Below, in pieces: positions 26,401-36,401 of a stretch of DNA of 64,000 nt (position 1 is its first letter; each line of letters starts with the position of its first letter). The notes beneath the pieces are model-generated. The model did no database searches. It was given only the letters and a program-made list of their open reading frames with translations, and was not told the DNA's origin. Source of the DNA: Arabidopsis thaliana (taxonomy: Eukaryota; Streptophyta; Magnoliopsida; Brassicales; Brassicaceae); the NCBI RefSeq assembly GCF_000001735.4, contig NC_003075.7:15067001-15131000 (forward strand), written 5' to 3'. Made by a program: the position numbers and the translations under genes.

Positions 26401-29400
26401 GTTCACATTCAGGTAAGTTATTTTTTTATATGATTCCTGAGTCTATGATTTGTATTCGAGCGGTGGTGATAATAAAGTCTATATCATAACCACACAGGAA
26501 CCAATCCAAGTTCCAAGTTTTGATTTTGTTTTGTTCTTCTTTTTCCCTCTAACTCAATTCAGTAGGTTTGTTAAGGCCTTATTATAGCATATAAAATGAA
26601 GTGGCATGTAGCTCATGCAGATGCTAGAAACCTTACGGTGATTAATTTCCTTTCAATATCTTGCAGGCACACCGTAGAGCTAGGGCAATTTCACGTTTCA
26701 GTAGTGTGGTTAAAGATAGCAGTCTGCCTGAGGTGACCCCTTGAATTTCAAATATTTTTCAATGCAACTGCTGTACTCTGATAGACTTATCCAAATGTTG
26801 GTGTTGCAGGGAGTAGTGAGAAAACTTTTGGTCTCGGTCTTTTTCAATATGTTACTCGAAGGACAAGATGGAAAAGATAATAATGTCAGAAATGCATGCA
26901 CAGAAGCCCTTGCATCTATATCTGCTCATATGAGTTGGACATCGTACTATGCTTTACTGAATCGGTGTTTCCGAGAGATGAACAAGCACACCAAAAAAGG
27001 AAAAATTCTGCTGCGACTTATCTGCTTGATTTTGGATAAATTTCATTTTGCAAAAGATGGCTACCCACATGAGGCTGAGGAAATTAGGACTTGCCTTCAG
27101 AAAATTGTGTTCCCGAGGATGCAGAAGCTGATGAATTCTGATTCTGATAATGTTAATGTTAACAGTAGTGTGGCTGCGCTTAAGGTTCTAAAGCTACTCC
27201 CTGAAGATGTATTGGACTCAAACCTATCATCTATAGTTCACAAAATTGCCAGTTTTTTAAAGAACCGGTTGGAGAGCACACGTGATGAAGCCAGATTGGC
27301 TCTGGTTGCTTGTTTGAAAGAACTTGGGCTGGAGTACTTGCAAGTTGTAGTCAACATTTTACGTGCTATCTTAAAACGAGGATCTGAGGTGCATGTGCTG
27401 GGGTACACTCTCAATTCTATCTTATCAAAGTGCTTGTCCAATCCTACATGTGGGAAGTTAGATCATTGTTTGGTTGATCTCCTTGCTGTGGTGGAAACCG
27501 ATATCCTTGGAGAGGTTGCTGAACAGAAAGAGGTGGAAAAATTTGCATCCAAAATGAAAGAAACAAGAAAACGGAAGTCATTTGAGACTCTGAAATTGAT
27601 TGCTGAAAATGTAACGTTCAGAAGCCATGGATTAAAGTTACTTTCTCCGGTCACTGCTCAGCTGCAGCGGCATCTAACTCCAAAGATCAAAACAAATCTG
27701 GAGAAGATGTTAAAACAAATTGCAGCTGGTATTGAAGGCAATACATCTGTTGACCAAGGAGATCTTTTTCTTTTTATATATGGCCTAGTTGATGATGGTA
27801 TTAATAACAGGAGTGGTCTTGGAGATCAAGTGTCTTTACCACCCTCCAAAAAGAAGAAGAAATCAAGAGATCTGAAAGAGACTTCTGGGTTGTGTTTTGG
27901 TCCGAAGTCATGTCCACATCTTATAACCGTGTTTGCTCTGGACTTATTTTATAACCGAATGAAAAAATTGAGACTCGACAACACTGATGAAGAGCTACTG
28001 TCGAAGTTAGATCCATTTGTCAAACTGCTTGCTGGATGCTTGAGTTCTAAGTATGAGGATATTGTATCTTCATCTCTCAGATGTTTTACTTCATTAGTAA
28101 AGTTTCCACTGCCTTCCCTCACGTCTGAAGCAGATGAACTGAAAACAGCATTGTTAACCATTGCTCAGTCTGCAGTTAGTTCCAGCAGTCCTCTTGTGCA
28201 GTCATGCCTTAAGCTGCTTACAACGCTTCTCAAAAATATAAATATAACTTTATCATCTGAGCAGTTGAAAATGTTGATTCAGTTCCCCATATTTATTGAT
28301 CTGGAGTCTGATTCATCCTTTGTTACTCTTTCACTTCTCAAGGCCATCATGAACCGGAAGCTTGTAGTTCCAGAGATATATGACATTGCAATTCAGGTTT
28401 CAAAGCTGATGGTAAATAGTCAGTTGGAATCAATCCGCAAGAAATGTAAACATATACTGTTGCAATTTATGGTCCACTATACACTTTCTGAAAAACGTTT
28501 AGAGCAACATGTGAACTTTCTGCTGGAAAATCTGAGGTATGTATTGTGCACTAGCTATGAATTCAATTTTTTTTCTTTTTCTTATAGTAAGTTAATTTGT
28601 TCTTCAGGTATGAGTTTCCAACTGGAAGAGAAGCAGTTCTTGACATGCTTCATGCCCTAATCTTAAAATTCTCAGAACCTAATCTTGGCAAGCAGTCTGT
28701 TCTTGACCAGCAGTCGCAAAAATTGTTTATTCAACTTACTGTCTGTTTGTCCAATGAAACTGATAGAAAAGTGCTGCCCTTGGTTGGTGCTGTGATAGAA
28801 GTTCTGATAGGCCGCATGAGTAAAGATCAAGTTGATTCCAGTCTCTTGTACTGTTTGTGTTGGTATAAGCAGCAGAACTTAAGTGCTGCGGCGGCACAGG
28901 TAAATGCTGTGGGTGTATATTCATTAAACTCATTTCGTGACAATAGTTAGATGTCGGACAGTAGGAAGTAGGAACCTCTATTTCTAAATATGAAGAAATA
29001 GGAGTAACAAGTGGTGTTACCTGAAGGGTTTTATTATGAATGTATGGCTTATACCATCTTCATAAAGCCTGATTGCGTTCATAGTGCTTGTAGGCACCTT
29101 CTGTAGTATGTTTATTGCTTCTTACTGGTATTCATTTGTTGGATGCTGTGCAGGTATTGGGATTTTTTATCAGCGCCATGAAGAAAACATTTCGGAAGCA
29201 TATCTACAATACAGTGGAGGATGCTAGAACTATTTTGGAGTCTGCAATTAGTGCTTCCAGCTTACAGTTGCAAGATACTGTTGAGGAAGCCAGTCTTCCG
29301 TTCTGGAAGGAAGCATACTACTCACTGGTTATGATAGAAAAGATGCTAGAGCAATTTCCTGATTTAAGATTCGGAAAAGATTTAGAGGTATGCACTCAGT

Positions 29401-30860
29401 TGCTAAATGTTGTTTATTGTTGTGGTAGACTTCTGAGAAGTACTTGCCTTGTTAATTGTTGCATCTTTCAGCTTTGATATATATTAGCTTATGATAGTTC
29501 TAAATTTTGCCCTGTTGTCAAGAATATAGGATCATTGCTCTAGTTTTGATATCAAATCTTGAAGTAGAGGTCTCCAGCTAGAAAAATTACTGCTCTAGCT
29601 TTATCAGCATCTATCACTACCTTGGACTTAGTTGGATTTTTTTATTTTCTGCACCGGTCATTTGCTTTCCTTGATTTAATGTTGATTTTTTTCCTTTTCC
29701 TTTTTCTCCGTTGAAAGAATTAACAGAACTTTATTCTTATTGGACCTCATTTGTTTCTGATGTGTTTTTTAGGATATTTGGAAAATGGTGTTTAAGTTCT
29801 TGTTGCACCCACACGCATGGTTGCGAAATAAATCCTGCAGGCTCCTGAATCTTTATTTTGAGGCATTAGCTGGGAGAAAAAGACCAGAATGTCGTACATT
29901 AGTAGCGGATTCTCTCCTAGAGAAGCCAAGTAGTCTGTTCATGGTGGCTGTTTCTCTTTGCTTCCAGTTAAAGGAGCAACCCACCACGGGCAACATTGAT
30001 GTTGATCTCCTCACAGCAAATATTGTTTTTGCGGTCTCTAGTCTTCATTCTCTGATTGGACAATTTGATCAGGCAACCCACAATCGGTTCTGGTCCAGTC
30101 TTGGTGAGGATGAGCAAGTGGTATTCCTCAAAGCCTTTGAAGTGCTTGATGCAGGGAAAGGGAGGTCTACTTTTTTGGCTCTTACCTCAGGCAAACGTAC
30201 TGAGAATGGTGATGATGATGTAAGAAATGTAATGATCGGAAGTTTGCTCAAAAGAATGGGGAAGATTGCTCTTGATATGGAGTCTGTTCAGGTTTGCGTC
30301 ATTCCCTTTTCTGATTAAACCTTAGCGTTTGCAGGTTTTAGTAACTATATGTATATATATTTGCTTGTGATATGCAGATGAGAGTTATGTTCAACGTCTA
30401 TAAATCTTTTGCCTCACAATTGAATCAAGAAGAATGTCGCTTATATGCCTACAAAATTCTGCTTCCGTTGTACAAAGTCTGCGAAGGATATACGGGAAAA
30501 ATCGTCACAGGTATTATAAGTTTTTGTATGTTTTTCCCTCTGCATATTCGGCTATCTGTGTCACAAATGTGACAAAACATTATATGATTATTATCAGATG
30601 AGTTGAAACAGCTAGCAGAAGAGGTACGAGACAGTATAAGGGACAAGAGTTTAGGCAACAAAATGTTTGTGGAAGTATACAGTGAAATAAGAAACAGTTT
30701 GAGAACGAAAAGAGACAAGAGAAAGCGAGAAGAGAAGCTAATGGCAGTGGTAAATCCGGAGAGAAACGCCAAGAGGAAACTGAGGTTGGCTTCAAAGAAT
30801 AAAGCAAACAAGAAAAGGAGAATGACGAGCATGAAATTGTCTAGATGGGCTTGCTCTTGA
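17456..30860 (+). CDS. UTP20: UTP20-type small-subunit processome protein, HEAT/ARM repeats, with a frame break in exon 23
   Basis: Thirty-one coding exons: 17456-17524, 17691-17816, 18340-18497, 18833-18877, 19372-19450, 19542-19615, 19867-19973, 20070-20243, 20651-20854, 20993-21191, 21276-21350, 21437-21771, 22013-22196, 22292-22505, 22638-22986, 23170-23359, 23440-23580, 23718-23967, 24056-24508, 24640-25100, 25184-25320, 25405-25586, 25679-26067, 26287-26412, 26667-26732, 26810-28536, 28608-28899, 29154-29387, 29773-30291, 30378-30510 and 30598-30860. UTP20 is a giant alpha-solenoid in the nucleolar U3 snoRNP/SSU processome, needed for 18S rRNA maturation. The start (MATSADARAVKSLN) and the Lys/Arg-rich tail fit the family. 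Exon 8 is followed by a GC-AG intron. The exons total 7955 nt, one short of a multiple of three, because frame is lost near 25888-25897. The full product would be about 2650 residues. An 80-nt splice (25827-25906) would also restore frame. I recall AT4G30990. Confidence 0.85.
21939..22012 (+). repeat. Duplicated 3' splice-site segment in UTP20 intron 12
   Basis: The same 23 nt, ending in the acceptor sequence tttcttttcag, occurs at 21939-21961 and 21990-22012. Only the second copy gives an open frame into exon 13. Use of the first reaches TAA within 30 nt. Confidence 0.85.
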
Positions 30861-31200
30861 AGTAACCCTTGTATGAAATTTTGTTAATCTCATAGTAGAA
30901 GCAATCAGAGATAATAAATCACTTATGAGTCTACGTTTCAATTTGAATGTTCTCAATCTTTTTTATTCCATTTTATCTAAATGACGACGAAAGAGATTTA
31001 AAAGCGAAAGCAACTGCAAACTTATCGTGACAAATTTGGGTAACTAGTCATCATCATCAAGCTAATGTTGCAGTCTCTTACTACCACTAAAATAAGAAGA
31101 CAAAACATTAAAATTAAAACCAATCATTTGTTTTCTTGAGTTTCTGTGAACTCAAAAAAAAAATCAAATCCTTTTTGAGTTTCAATCTCTGAGAGTTTCT

Positions 31201-32935
31201 ATGAAACAATCGTCATGGGGTTGCACAATCTTCATCCAATTATCTCTATGTCTCATCATCTATGTGTCTCTGCATTCGGGTCACCCATTCTTCTTCTCTA
31301 GTGACGACGGTGACAATGCCACACCTCTAGATCTTCATTTCATCTCCGTTGCCGGCGGTTTCAGGCCTCTTAACCACCAAACTCGCCTTCTCCGATTGGT
31401 TTGTTTCCAATCTTCTTACGTTTTGGTTGGAACATGAAAAATTGGTTTCAATTTATCTAGTTATCGAATTCATTGGTTTCATGGTTAAAGTTTGGTTATT
31501 TATAGTATTTCTAGCTTCCCCAGGATTCATAATTTGTGTTTCTGTTTGATCGTTGAAGATGGAGAAAGTTGCAGAAACTTACAAGGCCAAATTTGTTGTG
31601 AGCTCAAGTGAACAAGGAGAAGAAGATCCATTCCTGCAAAATGTAATCTTCCATTTTGGGTTACTTGGATTGACAAAAAAGTTCTGAATCTCTTTACTTC
31701 AGAAAGTTAGCATGAGTAATGAGTGTATTGATCTTTTTGCAGGCGACTCGACTGTCTTCTTCACTGAAACTTCCATGGTATCTTGATCCTGTGGAATGGA
31801 TCCTTTTAGTTAACTTAAGTTCCGTTGATGTAACAAGGAGACTAATCACTTTGTTGTGTATTAGGTACACTAGAATGAAAGGATCTGGATATTTCAGAGA
31901 GCACATCAAAATGCCTTTTGGTGGATCCTTGGATGTTGTTTTCGTAGACACTGGCTCACTCAAGCAGGTAGGATCAGTTTGTATCTGTGAGTTTGATAGA
32001 AATGTATTGTTAGGCTTTTCTTCTGATTTTGTTGTTTCATTATGTATGATTAATTGAAACTGAAGGAAGTGCTTGGTGGAGCAGTGAATGCCTATATGAT
32101 CAGTCAATTGAAAGGGTTGACAAGGATTCTAAAAGCAGTAGACGGAGACTGGTAAGTTGGCTTTTTTCAGCGATAGATTGTCTTGATCTCTCATCAACTT
32201 GTATAAAATACCGTCTCTGTCGTTATTTGGTGACCAAGTTTGCTTTCTGCTCTCCAAAATCAGTCCTTATAATCTGTGCCATGTGCTTGATATTACAGGC
32301 GTATTGTGGTTGGATCAGACCCGTTACTCGCCTATACTCTAACTAAGGAACCAGAGGAACCTAAGAGAGTGGCAAGGACATTTCATCAAATCATGACCAA
32401 ATATGGAGTGGTAAGACATTGAATATCTTGCATTGCCGAGAAATTTGATGGAACGAATCAAGTATATGATTGATCTGAGAGGAAAAACTTTGATGAATAC
32501 AAGAACTTATATATAAGCGAAAAAGGCTGCACAAGGGGAGGCAGCAACGAGAGCTTGACTTGCATTACGGTTCCTAATCAACAAGAGAACCAAGGTCCAA
32601 CGAATAATAGTAAGAGGTAACAAGATCTCTTATCATGACATTATAATCATAAACTATGAAAGCTCAATCTTAATGACTGAGAGAAGATGCATTTTTTTTT
32701 GTCAGAGAAAGGGAAGATGGGTTTCTTCTTCACAGAGTTAGCTTCTCAGAGTTTGTAAGTCCCCTAGTTTCTTTCTTGTGTTAAGATATGTTTATCAAGA
32801 CCAAGAAAAACATAAGAAAAAAGGGAAATAACGTCTTCTTTATTTTACCATATACAGGTTACTTATACTATCAACTCATCAGGAGAAGTCATTGACACAA
32901 AATTAGTTAAGCAGAAAGGCAAAGAGACCATCTAA
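31201..32935 (+). CDS. Calcineurin-like/purple acid phosphatase-like protein, catalytic residues apparently lost
   Basis: Nine exons (31201-31398, 31559-31642, 31743-31777, 31865-31967, 32066-32151, 32299-32410, 32504-32616, 32706-32754, 32858-32935) give 285 residues ending in KGKETI. A hydrophobic N-terminal segment (about residues 9-25) suggests a signal anchor or secretion. The fold features match plant PAP-like metallophosphoesterases: SVAGGF where GDWG is expected (49-54), SSSEQ where the GD-N/Y motif should be (81-85), PWYTRMKGSGYFRE where PWY-GNHD is usual, and RIVVGSD (170-176) where the family has VVGHH. All usual metal ligands seem replaced, so a pseudophosphatase role is inferred. 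I recall the locus as AT4G30993. The exon 7 acceptor at 32503 was chosen by homology, and an alternative at 32479 is in frame. Confidence 0.75.
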
Positions 32936-33139
32936 GGTTTCATTACTCCATTGCTGTGAAGCGCACAAACATTTTGTATTCTTCGCTTAATGACCGAAAT
33001 ACCCTTTGAGTGGTCTGAGTCTCAGTTGAATCGTCAGAGGGTAAAACTGGAAATTTGATTCTATAAGTTTCACCCAAAAAAAAGGAATGACCTTTAGGGT
33101 TTTGTATTGGATTTGGTCTCTCTCATCATTAGTTTAAGT

Positions 33140-33232
33140 ATGAGGTTCTGCTCCCGGAGGATTTTTTCTTCCGGTGGAAGCGGAGCCGATGATTTCAAAT
33201 CTCTCTTGACGAACCACTTTTTAAAGTGGTGA
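33140..33232 (+). CDS. Small ORF A (30 codons) overlapping a second small ORF
   Basis: ATG at 33140 opens a 30-residue ORF (starts MRFCSRRIFSS, ends NHFLKW). Its TGA overlaps the next ATG as TGATG, an arrangement that permits termination-reinitiation. An 8-bp palindrome (33213-33230) covers its last codons. It lies alone between two genes and I recognise no peptide family. Confidence 0.25.
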   Translation: MRFCSRRIFSSGGSGADDFKSLLTNHFLKW

Positions 33233-33432
33233 TGAATCATCCAATCATCTCCTCCGTCACCACCACTGCCACTACTACTGAGCTTCCTCGATTAAAGATT
33301 CTACTTTACTTGGATCTCTATCTTCTTCTTCTTCTTTGTTTTTCGGTTAAGCTCTCTTCTTCTTCTTCTTCTTCTTCTTATTGGGAGACAATGATGATTC
33401 TTAAGAAGTCAATAAACCAGACATTGTGGTAA
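33232..33432 (+). CDS. Small ORF B (66 codons) with hydrophobic core and Ser run
   Basis: From ATG at 33232 this ORF encodes 66 residues: a Thr-rich start, a hydrophobic stretch LLYLDLYLLLLLCFSV (possible signal peptide or membrane helix), eight serines from a TCT repeat, and a C-terminus ending INQTLW. It could be a small secreted or membrane peptide, but the low complexity makes chance likely. No known peptide hormone motif (CLE, RALF, IDA, DVL) is present. Confidence 0.25.
   Translation: MNHPIISSVTTTATTTELPRLKILLYLDLYLLLLLCFSVKLSSSSSSSSYWETMMILKKSINQTLW
33355..33379 (+). repeat. (TCT)8 microsatellite
   Basis: About eight TCT units, encoding the serine run of small ORF B if that is translated. 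Confidence 0.8.
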
Positions 33433-33974
33433 CACTCTTCTTTCATGGCGGGGCTATAAGGAAAAAAGAGAACTCCTTTTTTTCTTTGTAAGCAGCCATG
33501 GCTGAAGAGTTAATCCTCTAATTTGTCTGAGAAAAGGCGAATCTGAGTCCTTTCCTGTGACATGCAAATATTTTATCAGAATCCTTTTAAAAGTGTTTAT
33601 AAGCTAAAGTTTTGATGCATCGTTTTGTAGTAGAATCTAAGTTTTTTGAGTTGTGAAAATGGGACAAAGATAGAGATTTCTATTAAATTGATGATCTTGT
33701 CTTAAAGAGTTCTTCTGGTTCAAGTGTTGTCACACCAGTGTTTCATCTATCATTAAAATCATATATGGATGTGAAGAATGGGGATATGATTATTGTCAGA
33801 TGATGATTGCCGAGAAAAGATATCAGATTCTAAACCCAAACAAGATACAATTAAAAAGGTCATAAGAAACGAAAGTGGAAATTGTGCTTCTAGTTAATCT
33901 ACAAAAGTCCACTTTTGTTTTGGACCCAAATTCTAGATTGAATGAAACACAAGATCGATGACCAGCCAGTAGAT

Positions 33975-34044
33975 TACCAAAACAAAAGTCCTAATTTAAC
34001 CTGAGAAGAAACGCAGATTTTAAATTAGGACTTTTGTTTTGGTA
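33975..34044. repeat. Perfect 25-bp inverted repeat with 20-nt spacer
   Basis: Positions 33975-33999 and 34020-34044 are exact reverse complements, so a transcript from either strand would fold into a 25-bp stem with a 20-nt loop. A partial third copy (ACTTTTGTTTTGGA) lies nearby at about 33911-33924. No terminal-repeat transposon features are visible. It sits in the promoter-side interval of NKS1. Confidence 0.85.
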
Positions 34045-34463
34045 TTCTACACTCTTTCGATACAGGAAGGTGTAATTTCTGAATCAAATGAAAAAGTACA
34101 TACAGTGCCATTTAGGAAAAAACAATTAAAAGGGTCAAATTGTAAATTTAAACGAACTGTGTGAAACAAAAAGAAAGTGTAGCGCCTTTTTGGAAAGGAA
34201 AAAGATTATGGAACCCAAAAGTGTAAAATCGTAAGAGTGATTACGTGAGAAATGTACCACCGACATCTGAACCGGGGGGACTCATCAAAACGTGGTCGTT
34301 TTATTGTAGTTTCTCCGCGTTTGGTACATCAACACTTGTAGCTGTGTATCTTTCTAATTCTTCCTTTCTTTCGCTGACAGTGCTTGCTCACACACTAATC
34401 GCAATTGTTGCTGCATTGCCGACTCTGATTCGTTCGATTTCAGCATTTTGTTCTTCCGAAGCG

Positions 34464-35461
34464 ATGCCTCGTCGATCCGGAGATTGCATGAGATGTCTGG
34501 TGATTTTCGCGGTTGTATCAGCTTTAGTTGTGTGTGGACCTGCTCTTTATTGGAAATTCAACAAGGGTTTCGTTGGATCCACACGTGCCAACTCTCTTTG
34601 TCCTCCTTGCGTTTGTGATTGTCCTCCTCCTTTGTCTCTTCTCCAGATTGCTCCTGGTATGCTTTACCTTTATTCTGATTTGGATCTTACATGTTCCTCG
34701 TTTTATGATTAGATCCTTTTACAAGTTTTTCTTGTGAAATTTAGTTCCTTTTCGAGTAATGATCATAATTTTGAGGTGCCCTTTTCCTCGAATTTCGTTT
34801 TGCTCTAGTTTATTTGGATCTTTGCTCTGAAGCATCTGATTTTTTCAATATTGGATCTTTCAATCAAAGCTGTCTCTTTTAGGTTTAATTTCAGTAAGAA
34901 AGAATCTCGACTTGTATATTGTTTAACAAGTTGAATTTTTGTTTTGTTTGCAGGGCTCGCAAATCTCTCTATTACAGGTTAGATCTCGATTCTGAGCTTG
35001 ACTTTGTTTTAGCTGCTATGCTTGTGTTGTTTCCTTTATTGGTTTTCTATCATGTTGCAATATGGTTTGACAGTTATTGAGAAGCTTTTATTTTGTAAGA
35101 TTGGTTTCCCATTTGGTATTTGATACCGGAAAATGAATTCTGTCTTGTGTTGTGAACAGATTGTGGAAGCGACGATCCAGAGCTTAAACAAGAGATGGAG
35201 AAGCAATTTGTGGACCTTCTGACTGAGGAGCTGAAGCTGCAAGAAGCAGTTGCAGATGAGCATAGCCGTCATATGAATGTTACCCTTGCAGAAGCTAAAA
35301 GGGTTGCATCTCAGTATCAAAAGGAGGCTGAGAAGTGCAATGCCGCCACTGAGATTTGTGAATCAGCTAGAGAGAGAGCTGAAGCTTTGTTGATCAAGGA
35401 GAGGAAGATTACTTCTTTGTGGGAGAAGAGAGCTCGGCAATCAGGTTGGGAAGGTGAGTAA
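34464..35461 (+). CDS. NKS1: DUF1068 Golgi membrane protein NKS1 (Na+/K+-sensitive 1)
   Basis: Three exons (34464-34656, 34954-34977, 35160-35461) give 172 residues, the standard size of the family. An N-terminal transmembrane segment (about residues 10-30, LVIFAVVSALVVCGPALYW) is followed by a Cys/Pro-rich stretch (CPPCVCDCPPP) and a long acidic/basic helical region ending RARQSGWEGE. DUF1068 proteins (ELMO/NKS1) are Golgi-localised, help organise pectin-synthesis complexes, and affect cell adhesion and salt sensitivity. I recall AT4G30996. The stop codon lies within a perfect splice-donor consensus (AAG/GTGAGTAA at 35451-35461), so a rare alternative C-terminus is possible. Confidence 0.9.
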
Positions 35462-36401
35462 ACTGATTGCACTTCTCAGTCTACCTTAAAGTGTTTCTCT
35501 CTGAGAAATCGAATTGTCACAGCTCTAAAAGGAAATTGTTTAGTTGTCAAGGCAAAGTCCTATCTTCCACGTTTCTCTATATACAGTATGTAGTTTTTTG
35601 TTTTGCCCTTGATCGGAATGTAGCTAAAGAAAGGCCTTGTATCAACTTTTATTCATATATAATTGTCCATTTCTTTACTATGAAGCTTCACTTCCTTCTC
35701 TTGTTAGATAAGAAGTCGTCATGTATTTTATGGTTCATGTTCATTGAAATCCCCAAACCATCATATTCTCAATAACCAAGAGCTGAAACAAAGAGTGAGC
35801 TTAATATCCCATCTAAACAAATCCGAGTTCAGAAAGCACAAGAGGATCAAGAAAGTCACTTGGACTCTGTTTTCTTCTTTGCTTAAAAACCTAATAAAGA
35901 CTGTTTTCAGACATCAAGAAACAGGAGAGTTTGTGAACAGAGAGGAGACAAAAAGTAGAAAGTCAAACGCACTTAGGTTGACATAATTATGATCTCACCA
36001 GGTATCACGCGGTTTCGATTTTCAATATTCCTTCATTCACAAAAACAGCTGTATTTTTATTTTATTTTATTTTTAGGGTTCGCCATTAAAGTGCTCTGTT
36101 TATTCTAATATTCAGAGGGACAGAATCTATAAAAGCGATCTACGGCTAAAAGAAACAGATCTCGTTTCAGTGACTCCTGCAAACCGTCCACTCCATGTGG
36201 ATTGCACAAAAAGTTCTATAAAGAAAATATAGCTTTTAGACTTTGGTCCTAGATTCAACTAATCTCTTTTTCTATTTCTTCTGTGTTCTTCTCTGAAGCT
36301 TCCATTGTGTAGGACTTATGCTCTTTTCTCCTACTTAGGGAAAGTGCATTAATTCGTATCTATCTAGGCACAGAGATTGTTGATAACTTATCGTACTTTA
36401 A
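35462..36401 (+). other. NKS1 3' region and CBP60F promoter
   Basis: About 0.9 kb. The first part is presumably NKS1 3' UTR. A Lys/Arg-rich open frame at 35744-35986 has no family signature and is likely chance. The last 300 bp (TATAAAAG near 36129) should hold the CBP60F promoter and leader. Nothing else is evident. Confidence 0.45.

Noticed and set aside
33226-33231. GTG start two codons before small ORF B
   Set aside because: The ATG at 33232 is the normal eukaryotic start, and a GTG start has no support.
35744-35986. 80-codon Lys/Arg-rich ORF after NKS1
   Set aside because: Low-complexity, without a domain, and within the NKS1 3'/CBP60F promoter interval.
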